Part shown: positions 16,513 to 22,822 of the stretch, one piece after another
Layout of the letters: every line of letters begins with the position of its first letter
How positions within the stretch are numbered: the stretch's first letter is position 1
Assembly: GCA_050249955.1 (NCBI GenBank)
Contig: JBFWPN010000017.1
Coordinates: forward strand, 17,338-81,337
DNA length: 64,000 nucleotides
Direction: 5' to 3'
Origin: CAVVIG01 sp050249955
GTDB lineage: Bacteria > Acidobacteriota > Vicinamibacteria > Vicinamibacterales > CAVVIG01
The notes under the pieces: model-generated
Told to the model about the DNA's origin: nothing
Database searches by the model: none
Seen by the model: the letters and a program-made list of their open reading frames with translations, nothing else
Translations under genes and position numbers: made by a program

Positions 16513-17216
16513 GAGGCGAGCCGCTCCGGCGCAGGATGCTTCGAGATGGCGGTCACCCCCAGCCTCGGACAGTCGTCGTGGATGACGCACCCCGTGCAGC
16601 GGGGGTAGTTCGGGCGGCAGATGTTCTGCCCCCAGGTCACGAGGTACAGGTTGATGTGCGGCCACCACTCGCGGTCGGTGGCGAGGTACAGGGCCTCTTC
16701 GGTCTCCTCCGGTGTCCGGGTCTTCACCCAGCCGAGCCGGTTGGAGATGCGGTGGACGTGCGTGTCCACGCAGATGTTCTGCTGGCTGCGGAACGAGAGG
16801 ATGAGGACCAGGTTCGCCGTCTTGCGGCCCACGCCCGGGAACAGGAGCAGGTCCTCCATGGTCCCGGGCACCGTGCCGCCGAAGCGATCGAGCAGCAGGC
16901 GGCAGGTGGCCTTCACGTGCCGGGCCTTCGTATGGAAGAAGCTCACGGGCTTGATCAGCTTCTCGATCTGGCGCACGGTCAGGGCGGCCATGGCCTGCGG
17001 CGTAGGCGCCACCTTGAAGAGGCGGGTGGAGGCGGCGAGGGTCGTCGCGTCCTGCGTGCGGGCCGAGAGCAGGGTGGCGATGAGGACCTGGAACGGATCC
17101 TCCTGCTGGTCCTCTGAGATCTTCTCGATGGCCGGCAGTTCGAGCCCCGTGATGGCGCGAGACAGCTTGCGCATCACGACCTCCACGTTGTCTGGACGTT
17201 TCGACGTGCGGCTCAT
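16509..17216 (-). CDS. nth: Endonuclease III
   Basis: This 235-aa DNA glycosylase/AP lyase removes oxidised pyrimidines. The helix-hairpin-helix LFPGVGRKTA and the catalytic Asp in CVDTHVHR are present. The C-terminal 4Fe-4S cluster has the exact C-x6-C-x2-C-x5-C spacing in CRPNYPRCTGCVIHDDC. The HhH Lys that forms the Schiff base falls in the position usually held by the TKAR segment (FFHTKARH). The ATG at 17216 is followed by a short Arg-rich N-terminus. It lies 52 bp downstream of the dehydrogenase gene and is coupled to the cyclophilin gene. Confidence 0.95.
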   Translation of the reverse strand: MSRTSKRPDNVEVVMRKLSRAITGLELPAIEKISEDQQEDPFQVLIATLLSARTQDATTLAASTRLFKVAPTPQAMAALTVRQIEKLIKPVSFFHTKARHVKATCRLLLDRFGGTVPGTMEDLLLFPGVGRKTANLVLILSFRSQQNICVDTHVHRISNRLGWVKTRTPEETEEALYLATDREWWPHINLYLVTWGQNICRPNYPRCTGCVIHDDCPRLGVTAISKHPAPERLAS

Positions 17217-17268
17217 CGTGGCGGTGCGGCCGACCGTGTGTGAGGGCCGGCCATGGCAAGTGAATCCG

Positions 17269-18207
17269 TCATGGGATCGGCGTGACAGCCGCCTTCCCGC
17301 CGAGCACGGCGATCACGTTGTCGGCAGCCAGTTCGGCCATGCCGGTCCGGGTCTCGGTGGTGCCGCTCCCCAGGTGCGGGACGAGGAGCACGTTCTCGAG
17401 ATCGAAAAGACCGGGGTGGATGGTCGGCTCCTGCTCGTACACGTCCAGGGCCGCGCCGGCGATCAGCCGCTCCTTCAGCGCCCACGCGAGCGCCGCCTCG
17501 TCCACGACGGGGCCGCGCGCGGTGTTGATGAGGTACGCCGAGCGCTTCATCCGGGTCAGGGCCTTCTGGTCGATCAGATGCCGGGTATCGGGCGTGAGCG
17601 GGACGTGCAGCGACACGATGTCGGACGTGTTGAGCAGCTGGTCGAGTGACGTGCGCTCCGCGCCGGGCAGCCCCTTCTCGCTCCGCGAGGTGTAGGCGAC
17701 GCGCATCCCGAACACGGGCGCCCGCCGGGCCACGGCCGCGGCAATCCGGCCGAGCCCGACCAGCCCGAGCTGCTTGCCGCGGAGTTCGGTGCCGAGCATG
17801 TAATCGAAGGCCCAGCCCTTCCATTCGTGCCGACGCACCACCCGCTCTCCTTCCGAGAGTCGACGGGTGATCGCGAGGATCAGGGCCCAGGTGAAGTCGG
17901 CCACCGACTCGGTGAGCACGTCCGGCGTGTTGGTGCAGACCACACCGCGCGCGCGGCAGGCCGCCACGTCGATGTTGTTGTAGCCCACGGCCACGTTGGC
18001 GACCACCTTCAGGTCCTTCCCTGCGTCGAGCAGGGCGGCATCGACCTGTTCGGTCAGCATGGTGACCAGGGCATGCTTCCCCGGCACCGCAGCCCGGAGC
18101 TGCTCGGGCGTGATGCCGTCACTGCCCTGGAACACCTCGACATGGCCGACCGTTTCGAGCTTGGCGATGACCGAGGCCGGAAGCTTGCGGGTAACGAAGA
18201 TGTTCAT
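17269..18207 (-). CDS. D-2-hydroxyacid dehydrogenase (glyoxylate/hydroxypyruvate reductase type)
   Basis: This 312-aa NAD(P)-dependent enzyme reduces 2-oxoacids such as glyoxylate or hydroxypyruvate. The Rossmann motif is VGLGRIAAAVARR. The catalytic set is Arg in NTARGPVVDE, Glu in YEQEPTIHP and His in PHLGSGT. The N-terminal VTRKLP start resembles the GyaR group. It lies 89 bp after the last microcompartment gene, on the same strand, with a degenerate 7-bp-repeat tract in the gap. A link to aldehyde or 2-hydroxyacid chemistry in that operon is possible but unproven. The substrate cannot be fixed from sequence. Confidence 0.9.
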   Translation of the reverse strand: MNIFVTRKLPASVIAKLETVGHVEVFQGSDGITPEQLRAAVPGKHALVTMLTEQVDAALLDAGKDLKVVANVAVGYNNIDVAACRARGVVCTNTPDVLTESVADFTWALILAITRRLSEGERVVRRHEWKGWAFDYMLGTELRGKQLGLVGLGRIAAAVARRAPVFGMRVAYTSRSEKGLPGAERTSLDQLLNTSDIVSLHVPLTPDTRHLIDQKALTRMKRSAYLINTARGPVVDEAALAWALKERLIAGAALDVYEQEPTIHPGLFDLENVLLVPHLGSGTTETRTGMAELAADNVIAVLGGKAAVTPIP

Positions 18208-18216
18208 GGCAAACCT

Positions 18217-18286
18217 GGAGCTCAGAGGTCAGAACGCAGAGCGAACGCCGGGACCGACTCCTGACGTCTGAGTGCTGACTTCTACC
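18217..18286. repeat. Degenerate 7-bp repeat tract
   Basis: The gap between the small Cys-rich gene and the dehydrogenase gene holds imperfect 7-bp-phased copies around AGGTCAGAACGCAG on one arm and TCTGAGTGCTGACTTC on the other. They resemble the clearer tracts at 18812-18890 and 19744-19874. The two arms are partly complementary. Confidence 0.45.
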
Positions 18287-18296
18287 TTCGGAACGC

Positions 18297-18536
18297 TCAG
18301 TGTCCGAGCGACTTGCAGTAGCCGCAGTGGTCACAGCGGTGGTCCGGTTCGATCACGCACTCGCCGTCAGGCGTACCGGCCACGACGAAGAGGCTGTGGC
18401 TGGCGTGGACGCGGAACGTGCCGTCGGTCCTGGGGGCATCCGGCACCGGGTGCGGTTCACGGGGCGCCGCGCCGCCGGCATGGCGGGAGATCGCCTCGCG
18501 AATCATCGCGCGCAGGTCCTGCTCAGAGATCGCCAT
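18297..18536 (-). CDS. Small Cys-rich protein of the microcompartment operon, putative cargo
   Basis: I do not recognise this small protein. It is 81 aa from the ATG at 18542, or 79 aa from 18536. Residues 4-20 (AISEQDLRAMIREAISR) form an amphipathic helix like the encapsulation peptides of microcompartment enzymes. A Gly/Ala/Pro-rich linker follows. The C-terminus holds four Cys (C62, C70, C73, C76; C-x7-C-x2-C-x2-C) suited to an Fe-S cluster or zinc. The gene overlaps the end of the vertex-protein gene, so it is translationally coupled. A small redox or scaffold cargo is my inference. Confidence 0.72.
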   Translation of the reverse strand: MAISEQDLRAMIREAISRHAGGAAPREPHPVPDAPRTDGTFRVHASHSLFVVAGTPDGECVIEPDHRCDHCGYCKSLGH

Positions 18537-18801
18537 CCACATCCACCCGGTCGATGATGCCGATGACCGCCGCGTCCACGGGTGCGGCCTTCCGGCCGAG
18601 TGCCTCGCCCGCCGCCCGCCCCTCGAGGACGATCAGCACCTTCTCGTGCACGCCTGCCCCCACACCGTCGACGGCGAGGAGCGCATTGCCCCGGGGTGAG
18701 TCGTCGATGTTCAGCGGCTGCACGAGGAGCAGCTTGGCCCCCTCGAACTTGCGGTGTTTCTGGGTCGAGACGACCGTCCCGACCACGCGAGCAATCTGCA
18801 C
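18523..18801 (-). CDS. Microcompartment vertex protein (BMC-P, EutN/CcmL type), copy 1
   Basis: This 92-aa pentamer-forming shell protein would cap vertices of a polyhedral microcompartment. It starts with the family-typical MQIARVVGTVVSTQK and has LLLVQPLN, then AVDGVGAGVHEKVLIV, which is the pore-side signature of EutN/CcmL proteins. The segment PVDAAVIGIIDRVDVDG ends the fold. It is the third of three paralogues in the operon. Three vertex genes are also seen in planctomycete/verrucomicrobial-type loci. An 87-bp gap with repeats separates it from copy 2. Confidence 0.95.
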   Translation of the reverse strand: MQIARVVGTVVSTQKHRKFEGAKLLLVQPLNIDDSPRGNALLAVDGVGAGVHEKVLIVLEGRAAGEALGRKAAPVDAAVIGIIDRVDVDGDL

Positions 18802-18811
18802 AAATCATCCA

Positions 18812-18890
18812 GAATGCGAATTGCTGAATGCGAATTGCTGAAGTGAAGTTCGATTTCCAATCAGCATTCAGCAATCAGCGATCAGCAATT
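18812..18890. repeat. Paired 7-bp repeat arrays in inverted orientation
   Basis: The left arm has a 14-bp unit GAATGCGAATTGCT twice in tandem (18812-18839). The right arm has four 7-bp units AATCAGC, ATTCAGC, AATCAGC, GATCAGC (18859-18886). GCTGATT is the reverse complement of AATCAGC, so the two arms can pair in the operon mRNA. The tract is visibly more AT-rich than its flanks. Confidence 0.75.
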
Positions 18891-19155
18891 ACTCTGTGTC
18901 CCAGTGATCGACAATGCCGACGATGCCCGCGTCGACGGGCGCCTCGACCGGGTAGAACGGGAAGCTCGCTTCCTTCCCCCGGACGAAGAAGACCTCCTCG
19001 CCCACGCCGGCGCCGACGGCGTCGACGGCCACGAGGGGCCGACCCGCGGGCTCGCGGCCCGGAGTCAGCGGCTGCACCATCAGGAGCGTGATCCCGGAGA
19101 GGTTCTCGTCCTTCCGGGTCGCGACCACGGTGCCGATGACGCGGGCCAGCTGCAT
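18889..19155 (-). CDS. Microcompartment vertex protein (BMC-P, EutN/CcmL type), copy 2
   Basis: This 88-aa shell-vertex protein begins MQLARVIGTVVATRKDENL and carries LLMVQPLTPG and AVDAVGAGVGEEVFFVRG. A short insertion (KEASFPFYPVE) precedes the final APVDAGIVGIVDH segment, so it is distinct from the other two copies. Its stop lies just before the repeat tract. The start is 1 bp after the stop of copy 3, so both are co-translated. Divergence among the three copies suggests different pentamers or mixed vertices. Confidence 0.94.
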   Translation of the reverse strand: MQLARVIGTVVATRKDENLSGITLLMVQPLTPGREPAGRPLVAVDAVGAGVGEEVFFVRGKEASFPFYPVEAPVDAGIVGIVDHWDTE

Positions 19156-19156
19156 G

Positions 19157-19426
19157 TCAGGACGAGACTTCGATGGTGTCGATGATGCCGACGATGGCGG
19201 CGTCGACAGGACAGTCCTTCATGCCGGACGCCATGCGCGCCGAGCTGCCGGACACGATGAGCACGGTCTCGCCCACGCCGGCATCGACCGTGTCGACCGC
19301 CACCAGGTAGCCGCCCTCGGCCTTGCCCTTCGGATCGACCGGCCGCACGATCAGCAGCTTGTTGCTGACCAGGCGGGGATCCTTCCGCGTGGCAACGACC
19401 GTTCCGACAATCCTTGCGAGGAGCAC
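19157..19426 (-). CDS. Microcompartment vertex protein (BMC-P, EutN/CcmL type), copy 3
   Basis: This 89-aa vertex protein begins MLLARIVGTVVATRKDPRL, followed by LLIVRPVDPKG and AVDTVDAGVGETVLIVSGSSARMA. It ends with the family-typical DAAIVGIIDTIEV segment. It is the first of the three vertex genes in transcription order and starts 5 bp after the BMC-H stop. It conserves the same N-terminal strand as copies 1 and 2, so the three probably arose by tandem duplication. Which copy is the main vertex protein cannot be told. Confidence 0.95.
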   Translation of the reverse strand: MLLARIVGTVVATRKDPRLVSNKLLIVRPVDPKGKAEGGYLVAVDTVDAGVGETVLIVSGSSARMASGMKDCPVDAAIVGIIDTIEVSS

Positions 19427-19431
19427 CCGAC

Positions 19432-19719
19432 CTAGGCCTTGGCTGCCTTGCCGATCGGGAGCACGTCCTCGAGGTTCGCGTGCGGGCGCGGGATGACGTG
19501 CACGGACACGAGTTCGCCGACACGGCGGGCCGCGGCGGCACCCGCGTCGGTGGCCGCCTTGACGGCCGCCACGTCGCCGCGCACGATGGCCGTCACGTAG
19601 CCGGCGCCGATCTTCTCCCAGCCGACCAGACTGACCTTCGCCGCCTTCACCATGGCGTCCGCGGCCTCGATCATCGCGACCAGGCCCTTCGTCTCGACCA
19701 TCCCCAGTGCCTCACCCAT
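19432..19719 (-). CDS. Microcompartment hexameric shell protein (BMC-H)
   Basis: This 95-aa single-BMC-domain protein forms hexameric shell facets with a central pore. It has MGEALGMVETKGLVAMIEAADAM at its start (shown by the ALGMVET and GLVAMIEAAD segments), then KAAKV, and the pore-loop region EKIGAGYV. The ending is VIPRPHANLEDVLP, typical of canonical BMC-H. The ATG at 19719 has GGAG six bases upstream; a GTG 12 bases earlier belongs to that site. Only one facet gene is present, so the shell would have one hexamer type unless others lie elsewhere. The gap to the aldolase gene is filled by inverted 7-bp repeats. Confidence 0.96.
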   Translation of the reverse strand: MGEALGMVETKGLVAMIEAADAMVKAAKVSLVGWEKIGAGYVTAIVRGDVAAVKAATDAGAAAARRVGELVSVHVIPRPHANLEDVLPIGKAAKA

Positions 19720-19743
19720 CGACGTCTCCACTGAATTTCAGAG

Positions 19744-19874
19744 TTCAGATTGCAGATTGCAGATTGCAGATTGGAAATTCCAGATTCAGCCACGCCTGCA
19801 CGGGCACCGGGGAGCACCCGGCCCGCGGGGAGCGCCTGTCAATCTGCAATCAGCAATCTGAAATCAGCAATTCC
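19744..19874. repeat. Inverted pair of 7-bp repeat arrays around a GC-rich core
   Basis: The left arm reads TTCAGAT, then TGCAGAT three times, TGGAAAT, TCCAGAT (19744-19785). The right arm is CAATCTG, CAATCAG, CAATCTG, AAATCAG, CAATTCC (19840-19874). The two arms are nearly reverse complements in 7-bp phase, around a GC-rich core (19789-19839). Between the aldolase and shell genes such a hairpin could act as a processing site or attenuator; this is inference. Confidence 0.8.
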
Positions 19875-19879
19875 CCGGC

Positions 19880-20770
19880 TCACTTGAGGCTGCGGATCGC
19901 GTCCTCGATGAGCGCAGACAGTTCGCGGTATGTTAACCGAATTTCCTCGTCTCCACCGGGCTCCTGGGCCGCGGCGTTCGGCAGCGGCCCGCCGGGCACG
20001 ATGGGGTCGGGCACCAGCCTGGTGCGGCCGTCCCCTTCCGGCGCCTGCACCACCTGGCAGGTGACCGGCTCCCCCCCCGAGAGGAGGTCGCCCAGCACGG
20101 ACGGATCCGGGCAGATCGGCGCGGGCGCCTTGATGCCGTAGTTGTCGCGGAGCCCCTGCAGCCGGTCCACTTCCTCCCGGGCAATCAGGTTCTCGCGACC
20201 GAGCATCCGGGCCACGAGGCTGATCTTGGCGAAGTGCTCGATCGTCTCGAGCTTGTAGTAGGCCGAGAACAGGTCTGTCCCCAGCGTGAGAGCTCCATGG
20301 TTCGCGAGCAGCATGCCGTCGTGGGCCTTCACGTACTTGCGCACGGCGGCCGGCAGCTCGGAGGTGGACGGCGTGGCGTACTCCGCAATCGGGATGCTGC
20401 CGAGCGTGGTCAGCACTTCCGCCAGGACGGCGCGGTCGAGCGGGATGCCCGCCACGGCGAAGCCCGTGGCAATGGGCGGGTGCGCGTGACACACGGCTCT
20501 GGCGTCCGGGCGCTGCCGGTAGACCTCGAGATGCATCAGCATCTCGGATGACGGGTCGCGGTCGCCCTGGAGTTTCTTCCCGTCCATGTCGGTGATGCAC
20601 ATCATGTCGGGCGTCATGAACCCCTTGCAGACGCTGCGCGGGGTCATGAGCAGCCGGTCCTCCCCGAGGCGGACACTGATGTTGCCGTCGTTCGAGGCGG
20701 TGTACCCGCGCGCATACATGCGGCGGCCGACTTCGACAATGTCGGCGCGAAGCTGGGACTCGGGGGTCAT
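19880..20770 (-). CDS. Class II aldolase with C-terminal encapsulation-peptide-like helix
   Basis: This 296-aa protein of the class II aldolase/adducin family is related to L-fuculose-1-phosphate aldolase, which gives dihydroxyacetone phosphate and lactaldehyde. The zinc set is HAHPP plus His in NHGAL, with the catalytic Glu in SSEMLMH. The catalytic core ends near residue 212. After it comes a longer segment, then a Pro/Gly/Ala linker (about 255-275) and a final amphipathic helix (LTYRELSALIEDAIRSLK). That tail looks like the peptides that target enzymes into microcompartments. The gene overlaps the YHS-like gene upstream (ATGA). The sugar-phosphate substrate is not certain. Confidence 0.9.
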   Translation of the reverse strand: MTPESQLRADIVEVGRRMYARGYTASNDGNISVRLGEDRLLMTPRSVCKGFMTPDMMCITDMDGKKLQGDRDPSSEMLMHLEVYRQRPDARAVCHAHPPIATGFAVAGIPLDRAVLAEVLTTLGSIPIAEYATPSTSELPAAVRKYVKAHDGMLLANHGALTLGTDLFSAYYKLETIEHFAKISLVARMLGRENLIAREEVDRLQGLRDNYGIKAPAPICPDPSVLGDLLSGGEPVTCQVVQAPEGDGRTRLVPDPIVPGGPLPNAAAQEPGGDEEIRLTYRELSALIEDAIRSLK

Positions 20771-21081
20771 GCCGTGCGGGGTGCGGCCTGCCGGTGGTCC
20801 CGTGACCCGACGTAGCGATCACGGCATCCGGTCGAGCAGAAGTGCAGGCGTTCGCCGGTCGTGGTGGAGAGCGTGATTGCCCGTTCGGGCACGACGAATG
20901 TGCCACAGATCGGGTCGCGCACCATCTGGACACCGCGTGCCGGCACGTGTGCGCTCCTGGCCGCGGAAGGGCCGAAGGACCCGGATTCCGCCTGCATCCC
21001 ACGGACGATGCCGGCCCACAGGCGTGCGAGCGCCCGGAACAGGATGGTCAGCAGGATGGACAGGAGGATGAAACGGAGCAT
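20767..21081 (-). CDS. Small membrane-anchored YHS-like protein
   Basis: This 104-aa protein has one N-terminal membrane helix (FILLSILLTILFRALARLW, 4-22). A C-terminal YHS-like Cys motif follows: DPICGTFV at 57-64 and FCSTGCRDRY at 81-90. Such motifs can bind metals in related proteins, but no role is established here. Its ATG overlaps the TPR stop, and its stop overlaps the aldolase start, both as ATGA. It is thus firmly part of the microcompartment transcript. A role in membrane-associated metal handling is possible, but I see no direct evidence. Confidence 0.75.
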   Translation of the reverse strand: MLRFILLSILLTILFRALARLWAGIVRGMQAESGSFGPSAARSAHVPARGVQMVRDPICGTFVVPERAITLSTTTGERLHFCSTGCRDRYVGSRDHRQAAPRTA

Positions 21082-21704
21082 CAGGCCCCCGGCTTGCCGG
21101 TCGCGGCGGTGTTGCCTCCGGGGTGCGCGGACTTGAGGCTGTCCAGGGCGCGCTTGGCGGCCTGGCCCTCGGCGCTGTTCGGCTCGAGCTGGATCACCTG
21201 CTGCCACGACTGCTCGGCCCCGGCGAGATCCTGCTTGCCGAACGCACGCACGATGCCCTGGTTCAGCAGCGTCTTGGTGTGCTTCGGGTCGATCTTCAGC
21301 GACTCGTCGAACTGCTGCAGCGCCTTGTCGGGCTGGTTCGTGTAGTAGTAGCTGACGCCCAGGTCGGTGCTGACGTTCACGTCCTTCGGGTTCAGCGTGA
21401 ACGCCTCGCCGTACCACTTGATGGCGTCGGCGTACCGTTCGGAGTCGAAGTACAGGTTCCCCAGCTCGATGCGGGGCTCCGGGTTGCTCGGCTGTTGCTC
21501 GGCCACCGACGACAGCGCCTTCACGCGGTTCTCGTCGAGGACCGGCGCCGCGGGGGCGCCCGAGGCTGGAGCGGCGGCCGGCGCGGACGCCACGACAGGG
21601 GCAGCGCCGCCGCGCATGATGGCCTGCTGGCTGCCAATGACCCACCCGGACAGGAGTCCGAAGACGACTCCGGCAATACCGACTGCAATCGCGTCAGGTC
21701 TCAT
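21081..21704 (-). CDS. Membrane-anchored TPR-repeat protein
   Basis: This 207-aa protein has an N-terminal membrane anchor (AIAVGIAGVVFGLLSGWVIG) and an Ala/Pro-rich linker to about residue 55. Three to four tetratricopeptide repeats follow between about 70 and 185 (NPEPRIELGNLYFDSERYADA, then DVNVSTDLGVSYYYTNQPDKA as examples of TPR signature spacing). Such proteins act as protein-interaction scaffolds. It opens the microcompartment operon and is translationally coupled to the YHS-like gene. A role in assembly or positioning of the compartment is only inference. Confidence 0.85.
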   Translation of the reverse strand: MRPDAIAVGIAGVVFGLLSGWVIGSQQAIMRGGAAPVVASAPAAAPASGAPAAPVLDENRVKALSSVAEQQPSNPEPRIELGNLYFDSERYADAIKWYGEAFTLNPKDVNVSTDLGVSYYYTNQPDKALQQFDESLKIDPKHTKTLLNQGIVRAFGKQDLAGAEQSWQQVIQLEPNSAEGQAAKRALDSLKSAHPGGNTAATGKPGA

Positions 21705-21718
21705 GGATATCGTCCCCG

Positions 21719-21724
21719 ATCATA
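21719..21724 (-). promoter_or_regulatory. -10-like TATGAT before the TPR gene (candidate microcompartment promoter)
   Basis: TATGAT on the minus strand lies 14 nt before the TPR ATG, in a 54-bp gap. No matching -35 is obvious. It is the only candidate promoter I see for the microcompartment operon. Confidence 0.28.
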
Positions 21725-21758
21725 CCGGATCGGCCCCGAACGGTACCCCGCCCGGTGA

Positions 21759-22814
21759 TCAGCGGCCCCTGTAGACCGACTCCCTGGGGAAACCCGAGCC
21801 GGTGATGTACTGGCGCATGTCAGCCGCGAGCTGCCGGCCCTTCGCCAGCATCACCCAGTGGTCGTCGTCTGGATAGAGCTTGAGGCTGAGATTCGGGACC
21901 AGCCGGTCCAACCCGCTCAGGTGCCCTGACAGGATGGCCGAGTCCTTCAGGCCCCAGATGACGAGCGTCGGGGTCTGGATGATGGGCGCCTTGGCCCCTT
22001 TTGTCACCTCGGCGGCGGACCACGATGAGGTGATCGTGGACGCCGGGTGCAGGTCGTTGAACGGGGCGTTCCGGTGGTTGGCGCGGTAGTAGTTCAGCCC
22101 GGCCGTGGTCGACCCAGGCTGGGACCAGGCATCCACCCACATCTGGCGGTCCGCTTCGGTGTAGCGGCCGGCCTTCACCTCGGCGTCCACGAACCCGGCA
22201 TGCGCGCGTCGGGTGCCGCTCTCGAGGCTGTCGTTCTCGTCCACCGGCCGCTCGCCCGGCGCAAGGAACTTGTTGAAGACGAAGAAGTAGTTGCTGGCGT
22301 AGCGCTGGGCCGGGTTCTCGCGCAGCTCGCGTTCCGAGATGACCGGGTGGGCACCGTTCACGATAATCAGCTTCTCGAGCATCTCGGGGTGGAACATCGC
22401 AAACACCCAGGCGACGTTCGCACCCCAGTCGTGCCCGACGAGGATGAACTTCTTCCCCGGACCGTTGATCTGCTCGACGAAGGCCCGCACGTCCTCTATG
22501 AGGTGCGGCATCGTGTACGGCTCCAGTCCCTGCGGACGGGAGGAGAGGTTGTAGCCGCGCATGTCCAGTCCCACGGCGCGGTGGTCCTTGCCCATCTCGA
22601 GCATCTGGTCCTTCCACTGGTACCAGAAGGAGGGATAGCCGTGCAGGAACAGCACGAGCGGGCCCTGCCCGACGCTCGCGTAATGCAGCCGCTGGCCGTT
22701 CACCTCGGCGTAGTAATCCTCGAACGGAGCCGGCGCCGGCGCACCGGAGGTCGGGGCGGCGATCCCGAGCATCAGCCCGAACGCCAGGACGAGAGCAGAC
22801 CCACACACGCGCAT
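21759..22814 (-). CDS. Exported alpha/beta hydrolase, epoxide-hydrolase-like
   Basis: This 351-aa alpha/beta-hydrolase has a signal peptide (about 1-25). The oxyanion segment is HGYPSFWYQW, the nucleophile Asp sits in GHDWGAN and the acid Asp probably in WGLKDSAIL. The catalytic His is in DDDHWVML. An Asp nucleophile with HGYP and HDWG fits epoxide hydrolases and haloacid/haloalkane-type dehalogenases. The substrate cannot be told. Export of such an enzyme is less usual. The ATG at 22814 directly precedes the signal peptide; the frame upstream overlaps the aminotransferase gene. It lies 8 bp after that gene. Confidence 0.85.
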   Translation of the reverse strand: MRVCGSALVLAFGLMLGIAAPTSGAPAPAPFEDYYAEVNGQRLHYASVGQGPLVLFLHGYPSFWYQWKDQMLEMGKDHRAVGLDMRGYNLSSRPQGLEPYTMPHLIEDVRAFVEQINGPGKKFILVGHDWGANVAWVFAMFHPEMLEKLIIVNGAHPVISERELRENPAQRYASNYFFVFNKFLAPGERPVDENDSLESGTRRAHAGFVDAEVKAGRYTEADRQMWVDAWSQPGSTTAGLNYYRANHRNAPFNDLHPASTITSSWSAAEVTKGAKAPIIQTPTLVIWGLKDSAILSGHLSGLDRLVPNLSLKLYPDDDHWVMLAKGRQLAADMRQYITGSGFPRESVYRGR

Positions 22815-22822
22815 GTGCCCCC

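Noticed and set aside
15928..17259. A single 443-codon frame covering both endonuclease III and the cyclophilin
   Set aside because: The N-terminal part is an out-of-frame reading of nth; the cyclophilin has its own ATG at 16512.
19744..19874. CRISPR-like appearance of the 7-bp repeats
   Set aside because: Units are 7 bp without spacers, and no cas gene is present.
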